From: Acinetobacter tandoii DSM 14970 = CIP 107469
GTDB taxonomy: Bacteria; Pseudomonadota; Gammaproteobacteria; Pseudomonadales; Moraxellaceae
Assembly: GCF_000400735.1 (NCBI RefSeq)
Contig: NZ_KE007368.1
Location: forward strand, 296,916 to 360,915
Length of the DNA stretch: 64,000 nucleotides
Direction of reading: 5' to 3'
The notes under the pieces are model-generated. The model worked only from the letters and a program-made list of their open reading frames with translations. It ran no database searches and was not told where the DNA came from. Both the position numbers and the translations under genes were made by a program. Shown here piece after piece: positions 27,226 to 36,408 of the stretch (positions are counted from its first letter, which is position 1; each line of letters begins with the position of its first letter).

Positions 27226-29313
27226 TCAAGCTCCTGTCTCTGTCGCATGTATCATTTCCGCTGAGGGTGGCTCATGGAAAATACTGCTGCGGATATTATT
27301 GATATTCATTTTTACCCGCATACAAAAATCCGCATTCGGTTCGGCTGCTAAGCACTGCTCTACATGCTGCAACTCGGCAAAAACCTGCTGCTTTAAGCCT
27401 TCAGGTAAAATCTGTTGCTTTTCTTGCACCAAAAAGGCTTGTTCTAAACTGTGTTGTAAGGCAATAAAAGCCTGCTGTAAGCTCACACTGACGTTCGGGT
27501 TCTGGATAAATTCAGCCAACCGACTCAGATTGATGACTGCACTGGTTTCAATCAATGCTAAATTCATAGCCTGCTTAAGCTGCTCAGATTGAACCAATTT
27601 GGTATTCAACACCCCAATACGATCAAGCATACTGCGTAAATGGATCCGGAACTGAACCCCATAAGGAATAAACAAAGCCTCACGCATGGCTCGGTAATGC
27701 AAAGTCAAAATTCGACTAGCACTGGTTTCTGGCGACATGGCTCGAATAAAATAAATAGCAAAAATTGAGATAATTGGCCCCATGACCCCTGCTAAAGCGG
27801 TATCAATGAGTAAAACGGCATCGGTGCTATAACGATTTTGCAAATTTAAACTCATGATGAAGTTAATCAACATTGGCAATGCCAAACCCATTAAAGGCGG
27901 ATTCGGCAACATACTCAGCAAGTACAACGATAACGGCGCCAGTACAAATGCCAACTGCCAGAATTCATGTACTTCGGGCATAATCACAAAGGCATAGAAC
28001 ATGGTAATGATTGCCGCATAGACTGAACCACGAATAAACAAGCGCAACGCAGGTACAGGATTGTCTAAGCCTGACAAAATACATACCGTAACTGCGGTCA
28101 ACTGCGCCATCATATAGCCCGCATGCCAACCACTATAAATCCAGAGCAAAAATGCAATCGTCGTCGCAATCACAGCGGCGACAGCACTGCGAACAGCCAT
28201 ACCATGGTCTCGATGCAAACTTGGGTACGAAGTAGTTAAAGTGACAATCTGCTCTGGAATGCGCTTATCGCCTTGCTGAATCAAATCCCATAAACATTTA
28301 ATGGTCACTACATTTTCTACAAAATGGCGAACGTCCATTTTCAAAGCATGCAGAATAATCTGTTGCTCAGCCACGGCCAATTCTGATAACGCAGTAAAAT
28401 CTTGCTCAAAGCTCTCTGGTAGTTGTTTGAGTTGATCAACTTGCACATGTTGCTGTGTGCGTAAAAACTGTAATACATGCTCATGCAGCACTGGTAAAAC
28501 TTGTCGATAATTAGTATCGATTTGATCTAGCTGAGCAACCCGTTCAGACATAGCCACCAAATTAGCCACAGTCATGCTGACTTGGTGCAATAATTCTTGT
28601 AGTGACTTGGTCATCCCTTGTAGGGCACCACGTTCATAACTTAAATGTACCGCCAAACCATGAATATCTGAGGTATCACGGGTAATGGCTGCCAACAATT
28701 GAGTATAGCGATGGCTGTGTTCTGGATCGGTTAAAATGCTGCGGAAAACTTGGCGGGTATCATCCAACGTTTTTTGCACCCGCTTTTGCACCAAAGCCCC
28801 TAAATGTGCGGGAAATAGAGTGCTGGACACCACTGCACTACATAACACAGCAACCGAAATTTCTAAAATTCGCCCCAAAGCCATATCAAACACGCTATGG
28901 GTACTAATACTATTAATTGAACTGCACACCACCATGACCGTGGTATAACCTGCCAACATAAAGACATAACTACGTGGCGTACGATCCAATAAGGAGATAT
29001 ACAGACACAGCCCCACCCATCCTGCTAAAACCAGTGTAAAAAAGATAGGAAGATCAATAAATTGGGGAGTCAATACAATCGCAACAATCCCGCCAATCAG
29101 CGTACCCAAAATACGGTAAACTGCCTTAGACGACACCATACCCGCAAAGGGATGAGCCACAATAATCACCGTACCTGCCGCCCACATGGGATAGGTCAGG
29201 TCGAGTGAGAATGCAATAAAAAGGGCCAATAGCATTGCAATAAAGGTTTTAACGGCAAAAACCATATCCATGCGACTTGGACGAAAGGCCAAAATCGGCT
29301 TAATTAATAACAT
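27226..29313 (-). CDS. FUSC-family inner-membrane efflux permease, AaeB-like (695 aa)
   Basis: This large permease of the aromatic acid exporter family (FUSC/AaeB) has an N-terminal cluster of about six hydrophobic helices (residues 15-165), a soluble middle of about 200 residues with Gln- and Leu-rich helices, a second helix cluster (about 370-520) and a cytoplasmic C-terminal domain. The family pattern MAAGTVIIVAHPFAGMVSSKAVYRILGTLIGG and DRTPRSYVFMLAGYTTVMV are in the first cluster. It heads the three-gene minus-strand operon and is divergent from an IclR regulator, which is the best candidate for its control. Confidence 0.87.
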   Translation of the reverse strand: MLLIKPILAFRPSRMDMVFAVKTFIAMLLALFIAFSLDLTYPMWAAGTVIIVAHPFAGMVSSKAVYRILGTLIGGIVAIVLTPQFIDLPIFFTLVLAGWVGLCLYISLLDRTPRSYVFMLAGYTTVMVVCSSINSISTHSVFDMALGRILEISVAVLCSAVVSSTLFPAHLGALVQKRVQKTLDDTRQVFRSILTDPEHSHRYTQLLAAITRDTSDIHGLAVHLSYERGALQGMTKSLQELLHQVSMTVANLVAMSERVAQLDQIDTNYRQVLPVLHEHVLQFLRTQQHVQVDQLKQLPESFEQDFTALSELAVAEQQIILHALKMDVRHFVENVVTIKCLWDLIQQGDKRIPEQIVTLTTSYPSLHRDHGMAVRSAVAAVIATTIAFLLWIYSGWHAGYMMAQLTAVTVCILSGLDNPVPALRLFIRGSVYAAIITMFYAFVIMPEVHEFWQLAFVLAPLSLYLLSMLPNPPLMGLALPMLINFIMSLNLQNRYSTDAVLLIDTALAGVMGPIISIFAIYFIRAMSPETSASRILTLHYRAMREALFIPYGVQFRIHLRSMLDRIGVLNTKLVQSEQLKQAMNLALIETSAVINLSRLAEFIQNPNVSVSLQQAFIALQHSLEQAFLVQEKQQILPEGLKQQVFAELQHVEQCLAAEPNADFCMRVKMNINNIRSSIFHEPPSAEMIHATETGA

Positions 29314-29451
29314 CGCCCCATCCTTTAGACGAAATGAACAGGATCATCTTTTTCAAAGCCACACCAATGTCGACAATATTAATATGCAAACGCTGTCCTA
29401 TCCGCTGAATTACGGTAACAGAAGATATTCATGCAATAAGAGGGCAGGTTT

Positions 29452-29470
29452 TGACGTTAGGAAAACGTCA
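29452..29470. promoter_or_regulatory. Operator-like inverted repeat TGACGTT-N5-AACGTCA
   Basis: Two perfect 7-base arms are separated by 5 bases. The same heptamer occurs again at 29733-29739, close to the regulator start. Size and spacing suit an IclR-family dimer, but this is inference. Confidence 0.5.
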
Positions 29471-29578
29471 CTGCTGCAATTCAAGCGTAAATTTCGCACA
29501 ACAAAATTTACAGTGAGAAGTTCAATCGAGTTATTTTCATAATAATTACGATAAAAGTCAAACAAAATATCTTATTGT

Positions 29579-29632
29579 GATAATTTGATTTATATTTATA
29601 AAATTATTGGTGTTAAATTTAATCAAATTATC
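29579..29632. promoter_or_regulatory. Long-spaced inverted repeat GATAATTTGATT...AATCAAATTATC
   Basis: Perfect 12-base arms at 29579-29590 and 29621-29632 are separated by 30 AT-rich bases. They are 118 bases upstream of the regulator start. The spacing of about four helical turns between arm centres would suit a tetrameric regulator bound to two sites on one face. Confidence 0.5.
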
Positions 29633-29749
29633 GACGGTTTCTTAATTTAGAATCTGCTATTGTTTTATTACAAAAGCTCTGCATGACCAACAACAATTTG
29701 TTATAACATCATTTTAAATGTCTTTTTCTTTTTGACGTTGTGGCTTCTT

Positions 29750-30529
29750 ATGACACTTTCTAGTTTTGGTAAAATTCTCACCGTTTTAGACCTGTTTTCA
29801 GTGTCTCGCCCAATCATTAATGTCGATATCATTAGTGAAGAACTTGGCCTTTCTAAACCAACCAGCTATCGCTATTTAAAAGAATTGGTTTCTGCTGAAC
29901 TGTTACAGCGCCTAAGTGGTACATCTGGCGACTATACGCTTGGCTCAAAAATTGCCGTGTTAGATTATATCTCGCACAAATCTAATCCATTGATTCAAAT
30001 CAGTATTCCGTTCATGAAAGAAATTGCTGAGCGGACAGAATTTTGCTGCCTCTTAACGCATTTAAATCATGATTCTTGTATCGACTTGCATCATGAAGTC
30101 ACCAAAGGGGTAACCTTATTATCTTATGGTCGAGGCTGCCCTCGTCCAGTCTATGTCGGATCCTCTCCAAAAACGATTATTTCACACTTACCCAAGCAAG
30201 GTATTTTAGATTATTACCGACGTTTTTCGACCCAACTGGCGGAAGTTGGATTTGCTCAGAATGACCAAGAATTTCTGAATAAAATGAAAAAAATCAAAAA
30301 ACAAGGCTATTATTTTTCAAATGGCGAAGTCGATCCCAATGTCTCTGGACTGTCGGTTCCGATTAAATTTTCCAGTAAAGAACCGCCATTGGCGTTGACT
30401 GTACTCGGCTCTAGAAAACGTTTTGAATTTGTGAACTTGGACAAACTGATTGAAGTCTTACATAGCAATGCAGCCTTGATTGAACAACAATTTATGGCTT
30501 TATCGACTCAGACCACGTCTGAATTGTAA
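29750..30529 (+). CDS. IclR-family transcriptional regulator (259 aa)
   Basis: The N-terminal winged helix (residues 1-60) reads SSFGKILTVLDLFSVSRPIINVDIISEELGLSKPTSYRYLKELVSAELLQR, with the helix-turn-helix at EELGLSKPTSYRYLKEL. The C-terminal ligand-binding domain (about 75-250) has the family order ending NGEVDPNVSGLSVPIKF. The ATG at 29750 is chosen over an upstream TTG. It is divergent from the FUSC/HlyD operon and is probably its regulator; IclR proteins in this genus often sense aromatic acids, which fits. It is followed by a strong plus-strand terminator. Confidence 0.9.
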   Translation: MTLSSFGKILTVLDLFSVSRPIINVDIISEELGLSKPTSYRYLKELVSAELLQRLSGTSGDYTLGSKIAVLDYISHKSNPLIQISIPFMKEIAERTEFCCLLTHLNHDSCIDLHHEVTKGVTLLSYGRGCPRPVYVGSSPKTIISHLPKQGILDYYRRFSTQLAEVGFAQNDQEFLNKMKKIKKQGYYFSNGEVDPNVSGLSVPIKFSSKEPPLALTVLGSRKRFEFVNLDKLIEVLHSNAALIEQQFMALSTQTTSEL

Positions 30530-30671
30530 GTTGTGTCACGTATACAAGAATTGAACAAAGCAATTTAGCTTTTCTGGTTGATAAAGCCAATATATTCTCA
30601 TAATATGATTATAGTTCTTCAGCAGCTTTATATTTCCATGATGTATTGCATGCGCTATTCTCCTCAGTATT

Positions 30672-30701
30672 AAAAAGCTCAAGCAATGTCTTGGGCTTTT
30701 T
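30672..30701 (+). terminator. Terminator of the iclR-type gene
   Basis: The arms AAAAAGCTCAAG and CTTGGGCTTTTT pair with one G-U and enclose a 6-base loop. The T-run faces the plus strand. Confidence 0.75.
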
Positions 30702-30745
30702 AATATATGGAGCATTTTGGCTTGCAGTTTTCAATTTACAGACAT

Positions 30746-30772
30746 AAAAAAACTCCATATTTGGAGTTTTTT
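30746..30772. terminator. Bidirectional terminator next to pgsA
   Basis: A-run, ACTCCA, short loop, TGGAGT and T-run form a symmetric hairpin. It lies 12 bases after the pgsA stop on the minus strand and can also back up the iclR terminator. Confidence 0.8.
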
Positions 30773-30784
30773 GAACAGGGCCTA

Positions 30785-31372
30785 TTAAGGCTGCTTTAAA
30801 TACGGCCATGCTGCTTTTAAATAAATGAACATCGACCATAAAGTCAGCACGACTGCTGTATATAGTAGCAAATAAGCCAAAGTTTCTAAGGGTTGCCAGT
30901 TGAGTAAAAATACTGAAATTGCAATCATTTGAAAAGCGGTTTTGTATTTCCCCACGGTAGAAACAGCCACATTGGTCCGCGCTCCAAGCTCCGCCATCCA
31001 CTCTCTTAATGCGGACACCGTAATCTCACGCGAAATAATCACAATAGCTGCAAAAGCCATTGAAATGGACGGTTGCCATTGCACCAAAACAATTAATGCT
31101 GCTGCAACCATCAATTTATCTGCAACAGGATCAAGGAAACGACCAAAGGCAGACGTCTGATTTAAAGTTCGCGCTAAATAGCCATCAAACCAATCTGTCA
31201 CTGCGGCAAGGACAAAAATAGCAGTCAAAATAAGATGCCGCGTAAAGCCACCATCATGTCCTGCAACGCCAATGGCAGGTGGCCAATAGGCAATTAATAA
31301 AAATACAGGAATCAAGGCGATACGCGCCAAGGTCAAGATATTTGGAATGTTCAGGATTCGACCTGCTGTCAT
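30785..31372 (-). CDS. pgsA: CDP-diacylglycerol-glycerol-3-phosphate 3-phosphatidyltransferase (195 aa)
   Basis: PgsA makes phosphatidylglycerol phosphate, the committed step to phosphatidylglycerol and cardiolipin, in the inner membrane. The opening GRILNIPNILTLARIALIPVFL is typical. The CDP-alcohol phosphotransferase motif DG-x2-AR-x8-G-x3-D-x3-D reads as DWFDGYLARTLNQTSAFGRFLDPVADK, with its aspartates intact. Four hydrophobic helices are visible. The ATG at 31372 matches the family opening; a start 48 bases upstream is unlikely. In E. coli pgsA lies next to uvrC; here one thioesterase gene separates them on the same strand. Confidence 0.95.
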   Translation of the reverse strand: MTAGRILNIPNILTLARIALIPVFLLIAYWPPAIGVAGHDGGFTRHLILTAIFVLAAVTDWFDGYLARTLNQTSAFGRFLDPVADKLMVAAALIVLVQWQPSISMAFAAIVIISREITVSALREWMAELGARTNVAVSTVGKYKTAFQMIAISVFLLNWQPLETLAYLLLYTAVVLTLWSMFIYLKAAWPYLKQP

Positions 31373-31480
31373 AGACACCGCCAACTTTTCCCCTTTGTGA
31401 GCGATGATGCTATGGTTCAAACGACCACATCTAACTCATCGTATTTAGCGCCACTTTATACGAATTGAGATAGAGTGTCA

Positions 31481-32275
31481 CTAGGCAAACACGGTAACTG
31501 TCTGTCTGGAAATCGCAATTAAGCGATTTTCTGCATCCCATAAATGTGCATATTCTGTGGCATAGCCTTCCGCAGCGTAGTCCGTAAATACTTTATATTT
31601 AAACCAATCATGCAAATTTTGCTGTAATGGATTTACATAAGTCACATGCCAGGTTAAAGAGCTGGCGGGTGCAAATGTCTTAAAGAGCGGTAAAACCCCC
31701 GGTGGCCAAATATCAAAAAGCGTCATTAAATCGGCAACCTCAAAAGGCCGATCGCTATGCTTTTCGGGATGAAACCGACACCAGCCACCAAAGTCACTTT
31801 GTGCACTGCCAGTACATGGTGTTTCACCTTCAGCCCAACGCACATCAAACTGCTGATAACATTGCGGAAATTGAGTATTGAATTGCATGCTTTGTAATTG
31901 TTGAGGAGCGATATAATTTGGTGCGGTGCGTTCTTGGCGCACTTGAATTTCAGAAGATCGAGCAGCACCAAAGCTGGCAATTAAAATACTTTGTACGGCA
32001 TCATCTTGCCATAAACGTACCTCAATAGTGGTCACAGACTTACCCTGACGTAAAATCTCGGCGGTCAGTCGTGCCGAGCCCTGTTGAACTGGTCCAACAA
32101 AAGTGACACTGGTACTCAATAATCGCTTGGAACGATCGGCAATACTGAGCAACGCCTTTTGCATCATCAGACCTGCAACCATACCACCGTAAATAGTTCG
32201 CCCCTGTAACCAGCCTGTCGGTATTTCAATCCATTCATTCTGCTCAAGTGCTTGATACACAGCTAACAGTGTCAT
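31481..32275 (-). CDS. TesB-like acyl-CoA thioesterase family protein (264 aa)
   Basis: This is a double-hotdog thioesterase of the acyl-CoA thioesterase II/3 type. The N-terminal hotdog has GWLQGRTIYGGMVAGLMMQKALLSI and the substrate strand LLSTSVTFVGPVQQGSARLTAEILRQGKSVTTIEVRLWQ. The second hotdog ends with the WFKYKVFTDYAAEGYATEYAHLWDAENRLIAISRQTV strand set, where SRQ is the typical conserved end. It probably hydrolyses medium or long acyl-CoAs; the substrate is not known. It lies between pgsA and uvrC. Confidence 0.85.
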   Translation of the reverse strand: MTLLAVYQALEQNEWIEIPTGWLQGRTIYGGMVAGLMMQKALLSIADRSKRLLSTSVTFVGPVQQGSARLTAEILRQGKSVTTIEVRLWQDDAVQSILIASFGAARSSEIQVRQERTAPNYIAPQQLQSMQFNTQFPQCYQQFDVRWAEGETPCTGSAQSDFGGWCRFHPEKHSDRPFEVADLMTLFDIWPPGVLPLFKTFAPASSLTWHVTYVNPLQQNLHDWFKYKVFTDYAAEGYATEYAHLWDAENRLIAISRQTVTVFA

Positions 32276-32382
32276 GCCTGTCTCTTATTTTATCCTTTGA
32301 AAAATATTGTTCACCATGTATCTGCATTTGTGAATGTCATATGACTCACGCGTCACTGAGCATTTTGGCTATTTACGGATCG

Positions 32383-34182
32383 TTATTCATGTAGAATTTT
32401 ATAAATGGTGCGCGCCATGACTTCACCCAAACCGGGCACAAGCATGAGCTCATTTTCCGAAGCTTTCAGTACCCCTTGAATCCCCCCAAAATGCGTGAGT
32501 AAATCACGACGGCGTTTTGGTCCTAGCCCTGGAATCACTTCTAAAATCGAAGAGCCTCGTTTTTTATCACGTTTGGCACGATGCTTGGTAATAGCGAAAC
32601 GGTGTGCTTCATCACGTACTTGCTGAATCAAATGTAAAGCCTTGTGATCTTCAGGCAATTGGATTTTAGTGCCATCGGTAAAATGCAAGGTTTCTAGCCC
32701 AGGTTTACGCCCCTCACCTTTCGATACCCCCACCATAAAAGCATCCAGTCCAAGCTCTTGCATGACATCCATCGCCATGTGAAGTTGCCCTTTCCCCCCA
32801 TCAATGAGTAATAAATCAGGTAGCATGGCTTTTTTATAACGGCGAGTTAGTGCTTGGCGCATCGCTGCATAATCATCGCCTTCGGTAATATCCTGAATCG
32901 AGAACTGACGATAATCGCGTTTTCGCGCGCCTCCTGCATCAAACACGACGCAAGAAGCAACCGTAGCTTCACCCATGGTATGGGAAATATCAAAACATTC
33001 AATCCGATCAACAGGACGCCCGACCACCTGCTCGAGTTGATGAAAACGCTCATTGAGTTCTAAATGATTGGCCAATTTGCCTTTAATGGCGTGTTGCACA
33101 TTCATCTGTGCCAACTCTAACCATTCTGCACGCGTTTCACGTACATTATGTTTAATCTGGATTTTTTGTTCAAAATGCTGCTGTAAAGCCTGTTCCAATT
33201 CTTTTCGATTGGGAATTTCGACATTCACAATCAATTCATTCGGCACTTCATCCGCCACCTGAAAATAGAAGTTGGCCATAAAGTCTGACAGCATTTCACC
33301 CAGATCATCGCCTAACATATCGGGGAAATAAGCTTTTCCGCCTAGCATTTTGCCATTACGGACATGCATAATTTGCACGCAGGTCACGCCCGCCTGATAG
33401 GCAATTGCCAAAATATCGGCTTCGCCCTTAATTTTATAAATGGCTTGCTGCGCCTGTACGTCACGTAATAAGGCCATACGATCACGATAGAATACTGCTT
33501 TCTCAAACTCCAAAGCTTCAGCCGCAGCTTCCATTTTCTGAATCAATTCCTGATTCAATTCTTTGGTATCGCCCTTTAAAAAGCGGATAGAATTATTGAC
33601 ATCTTCCTGATAATCCTCAGGACTGATCAAGCCGACACAAGGGGCAGAACAGCGCTTAATCTGATATTGCAAACATGGACGCTTACGCTGCGAAAAATAG
33701 CTATTTTCACACTGCCGAACATTGAACAGTTTCTGAAGCACCAACAGCGTATCACGTGCATTATATGCACTGGGATAAGGTCCAAAAAACTTGCCGATTT
33801 GATGTTTCCCTTTCCCGCGTCCACTGGCAATGCGCGGATAAGGTTTGTCTGCCGAAATGAAGATATAGACATACGATTTATCATCGCGCAGCATAATATT
33901 GTACGGCGGACGATGCAGTTTAATCAGGTTTTGCTCAAGCAGTAATGCTTCGGTTTCAGAACGAACCACCAAAGTTTCAATATCATAAATCCGTGCCACC
34001 AGCGCCTGAGTTTTAGGATGCTCAATGGTTTTCACAAAATAACTCGACACCCGATTTTTCAGATTTTTGGCTTTGCCCACATACAGTAACTCGCCCTCTT
34101 TACCCAACATCCGATAAACACCGGGCAAGGTGGTCATATTGGCCAGAATCTTTTCGATATGTTCGCGGGCGTTTTCGTTCAC
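32383..34182 (-). CDS. uvrC: UvrABC excinuclease subunit C (599 aa)
   Basis: UvrC makes both incisions in nucleotide excision repair. Parts in order: the GIY-YIG domain for the 3' cut (LPGVYRM, then [19 protein letters not shown]; residues 15-100), a cysteine region ([17 protein letters not shown]), the UVR domain that meets UvrB (residues about 205-240), the RNase H-like 5' nuclease domain with [21 protein letters not shown] and [10 protein letters not shown], and a double helix-hairpin-helix at the end ([18 protein letters not shown], then [13 protein letters not shown]). All catalytic parts look intact. Confidence 0.97.
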   Translation of the reverse strand: MNENAREHIEKILANMTTLPGVYRMLGKEGELLYVGKAKNLKNRVSSYFVKTIEHPKTQALVARIYDIETLVVRSETEALLLEQNLIKLHRPPYNIMLRDDKSYVYIFISADKPYPRIASGRGKGKHQIGKFFGPYPSAYNARDTLLVLQKLFNVRQCENSYFSQRKRPCLQYQIKRCSAPCVGLISPEDYQEDVNNSIRFLKGDTKELNQELIQKMEAAAEALEFEKAVFYRDRMALLRDVQAQQAIYKIKGEADILAIAYQAGVTCVQIMHVRNGKMLGGKAYFPDMLGDDLGEMLSDFMANFYFQVADEVPNELIVNVEIPNRKELEQALQQHFEQKIQIKHNVRETRAEWLELAQMNVQHAIKGKLANHLELNERFHQLEQVVGRPVDRIECFDISHTMGEATVASCVVFDAGGARKRDYRQFSIQDITEGDDYAAMRQALTRRYKKAMLPDLLLIDGGKGQLHMAMDVMQELGLDAFMVGVSKGEGRKPGLETLHFTDGTKIQLPEDHKALHLIQQVRDEAHRFAITKHRAKRDKKRGSSILEVIPGLGPKRRRDLLTHFGGIQGVLKASENELMLVPGLGEVMARTIYKILHE

Positions 34183-34320
34183 AGTGCGTTAAAACCTTGG
34201 AAAGTTATTCAATGATGTGGATGTGCAAAGGGGCTTTTTCAAGCCAGTCAATCAAATCGTTTGATCGACAATCTTATTCTGATGATTTTAGAGCGATACA
34301 GTGGGCTTAAAGTAAAAATC

Positions 34321-34701
34321 TCAAGTTGGCTCTATAGCTTGAGATTGTGGCATCACTTGTCCATACAAATCCATGTGCTCATCTCCCCAAGCTTTTAGCG
34401 CCAATAAAATCTCACGTAAGCTCATACCCAAAGGTGTCAAACTATATTCCACCTTTGGTGGAACTTGCGGATAAACCTCACGATGAATAATTCCATCCTC
34501 TTCTAGCTCACGCAGTTGATTGGTCAGCATGCGTTGGGTGACATTAGGAATCCGTTTACGAATTTCACCAAAACGCAAGGTATGCTCGGTCAACAAATGC
34601 CATAGAATGATACTTTTCCACTTGCCATCTAAAATACCGATTGCAGCCTCAACCGCACAGCCTGGACTGCAATTAAAGCGAGAGTGCTTTGCTTTACTCA
34701 T
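34321..34701 (-). CDS. HxlR-family transcriptional regulator (126 aa)
   Basis: The protein is a small MarR-like winged helix. It has Cys residues at 11 and 15, then ILDGKWKSIILWHLLTEHTLRFGEIRKRIPNVTQRMLTNQLRELEEDGIIHREVYPQVPPKVEYSLTPLG, the full HxlR pattern. Such regulators often sense electrophiles or quinones through N-terminal cysteines. It is divergent from a quinone oxidoreductase-like gene and has a perfect palindrome 16 bases upstream of its start, so it probably regulates itself and that gene. Confidence 0.92.
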   Translation of the reverse strand: MSKAKHSRFNCSPGCAVEAAIGILDGKWKSIILWHLLTEHTLRFGEIRKRIPNVTQRMLTNQLRELEEDGIIHREVYPQVPPKVEYSLTPLGMSLREILLALKAWGDEHMDLYGQVMPQSQAIEPT

Positions 34702-34716
34702 TTCAATAGTATCCTT

Positions 34717-34735
34717 TTCTACACTATATGTAGAA
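34717..34735. promoter_or_regulatory. Perfect palindrome TTCTACA-N5-TGTAGAA, likely HxlR operator
   Basis: Two perfect 7-base arms are separated by CTATA in the 104-base region between the divergent hxlR-type and oxidoreductase genes. It lies close to the regulator start, where binding would block transcription. Confidence 0.65.
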
Positions 34736-34805
34736 TTTAACCGTATATACTTAATTTAAAACTACGCTAAGATTTTAATCATAAACCCAATTTGAGATTA
34801 AAAAT

Positions 34806-35807
34806 ATGAAAGCTGTTGGATATTTACAAGCTGGTACGGCCGAACAATTACAAGATATTGAACTTCCAACCCCAATCCCAAAAAACCGCGAAGTCTTGGT
34901 GGCAGTCAAAGCTGTTTCGGTGAATCCCGTCGATTGTAAAATCCGCACCCGCGTTTCACCCGAACAGGGACAATATAAAATTTTGGGTTGGGATGCCGTA
35001 GGTGAAGTGATCGACGTTGGTCCAGATGTAGAACACTTTAAAGTGGGCGATCAGGTCTGGTATGCAGGCGACTTAACCAAAGCGGGCACCAATGCGGAAT
35101 TTCATGTGGTCGACGAACGGATTATCAGTTTAAAACCGCAAAATCTATCTTTTGCTGAAGCGGCGGCATTACCACTCACAGCGATTACTGCTTGGGAAAT
35201 GTTGTTCGACCGTCTACAAGTGCAACAGCATGATCACCCTCATGAATCCATTTTGATTATTGGTGGTGCAGGAGGTGTCGGCTCCATGGCCATTCAACTG
35301 CTCAAAGCCAAAACCCAATTGCAAGTGATTGCCACGGCATCTCGCGCAGAAACACAGGCATGGGTGAAACAGTTGGGTGCGGACATTGTACTTGACCATC
35401 GTCAATCCTTGGTTGAGCAACTACAGGTACAAAATATAACGGCACCACGTTACGTATTTTCCACCACGCACACAGGCAGTTATCTTAGCCAGATTGCTGA
35501 ACTGATTGCGCCACAAGGTCAGTTTGGTCTAATTGATGATCCTGAACAGTTAGATATTAATCTGTTTAAACGTAAATCAATTTCAGTACATTGGGAGTTT
35601 ATGTTTACCCGCTCGATGTTCCAAACGCCTGACATGACAGCACAATCCCATCTTCTGCAACAGGTCGCACAACTGATTGAAACAGGGAAAATTAAAACCA
35701 CCCTCAATCAGGTCGTGGGCAGTATCAATGCGGAGAATATCCGTCAAGCCCACCATGCAATTGAATCAGAGCAGACTCAAGGTAAATTGGTGCTTGAAGG
35801 TTTTTAA
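34806..35807 (+). CDS. Zinc-type alcohol dehydrogenase / quinone oxidoreductase-like protein (333 aa)
   Basis: This MDR-superfamily NADPH-dependent oxidoreductase belongs to the quinone oxidoreductase subgroup. The GroES-like half (1-125) has VSVNPVDCKIRTR and GWDAVGEVIDVGPDVEHFKVGDQVW. The nucleotide-binding half has ILIIGGAGGVGSMAIQLLKAK (GGAGGVG dinucleotide motif). The cysteine and glutamate zinc ligands of true alcohol dehydrogenases are not in place, so it is probably zinc-free. It is divergent from an HxlR regulator, the usual pair for a response to quinones or aldehydes. It ends at a strong terminator. Confidence 0.88.
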   Translation: MKAVGYLQAGTAEQLQDIELPTPIPKNREVLVAVKAVSVNPVDCKIRTRVSPEQGQYKILGWDAVGEVIDVGPDVEHFKVGDQVWYAGDLTKAGTNAEFHVVDERIISLKPQNLSFAEAAALPLTAITAWEMLFDRLQVQQHDHPHESILIIGGAGGVGSMAIQLLKAKTQLQVIATASRAETQAWVKQLGADIVLDHRQSLVEQLQVQNITAPRYVFSTTHTGSYLSQIAELIAPQGQFGLIDDPEQLDINLFKRKSISVHWEFMFTRSMFQTPDMTAQSHLLQQVAQLIETGKIKTTLNQVVGSINAENIRQAHHAIESEQTQGKLVLEGF

Positions 35808-35812
35808 ATGCT

Positions 35813-35850
35813 AAAAAAGCCCGCTGTCTAACTGATGAGAGCGGGCTTTT
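35813..35850 (+). terminator. Terminator after the oxidoreductase gene
   Basis: The arms AAAAGCCCGCT and AGCGGGCTTTT are perfect and enclose a loop of about 14 bases. The stem starts a few bases after the stop codon. It can also serve the convergent minus-strand gene. Confidence 0.85.
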
Positions 35851-35872
35851 ATACGATTCAATCAGAGACCGA

Positions 35873-36295
35873 TTAACTGATCGACTGCTGTGCCTGTTGT
35901 AAAGCTAGCGTAAAAGCCTGCTTATCTTTAGGTGAAATTAGAATGAATTTGGCTTTACCCTGTTTTTGATAATCAATTCGCAAACGATCCAAAGAAAGTG
36001 CAGGTGAAGAAACTGAATTACTGCTAGGACTAATTTTCTGGATAGCAGACAAGGGAATTTTCCAAGTCAAAAACATACTGGTAATGACCAATTGCTCTGC
36101 TTCAATCCGATATTGTGTGCTCCATACAGGCCACCACAACACCACTATGGTCAGCACATAAATGAAAGTATGCACTGGATATTGCACCATGTTTCCTTTG
36201 GCATACATGGTCAATAACAATTGAAGCAATAAGCCCGTCATGGCAATAATGAAACCGAGAATCCACCAATCTTTTTTTGAACGAAATTTTTGCAT
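35873..36295 (-). CDS. Small membrane protein with a bacterial PH-like domain (140 aa)
   Basis: Two hydrophobic helices (about 8-30 and 42-58) are followed by a soluble domain beginning TQYRIEAEQLVITSMFLTWKIPLSAIQKISPS and ending with a helix rich in Gln and Ala. This layout of two helices, then a strand-rich domain starting at YRIE, matches bacterial PH-like membrane proteins (YdbS/YcxB type). The start at 36295 has GGGGGAG just upstream; an in-frame ATG 12 bases earlier is also possible. The function is not known. It is not coupled to a neighbour. Confidence 0.7.
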   Translation of the reverse strand: MQKFRSKKDWWILGFIIAMTGLLLQLLLTMYAKGNMVQYPVHTFIYVLTIVVLWWPVWSTQYRIEAEQLVITSMFLTWKIPLSAIQKISPSSNSVSSPALSLDRLRIDYQKQGKAKFILISPKDKQAFTLALQQAQQSIS

Positions 36296-36370
36296 ATTCT
36301 CCCCCATTTGCTCTTATCTTACACAAAAAATAGCAAACTGTAAGAGCAAGTGCGCACGACTTTCAGACCT

Positions 36371-36393
36371 AAAAAAACGTCCCGCAGGACGTT
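36371..36393 (-). terminator. Terminator of lpxO
   Basis: On the minus strand AACGTCC-TGCG-GGACGTT forms a hairpin followed by seven Ts. It lies 16 bases after the lpxO stop. Confidence 0.82.
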
Positions 36394-36408
36394 CTAGTTT
36401 AGCAAGGC

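Larger units (their letters stand above)
29314..29749. promoter_or_regulatory. Divergent control region of the efflux operon and the IclR gene
   Basis: This gene-free stretch of 436 bases is very AT-rich in its right half. It holds two operator-like inverted repeats (listed separately at 29452 and 29579) and a further TGACGTT half-site at 29733 just before the iclR-type start. Promoters for both directions must lie here, but I cannot place -35 and -10 boxes with confidence. Confidence 0.6.

Noticed and set aside
30609..31001. 130-codon minus-strand frame overlapping pgsA
   Set aside because: It runs through two terminators and overlaps pgsA in another frame; not a gene.
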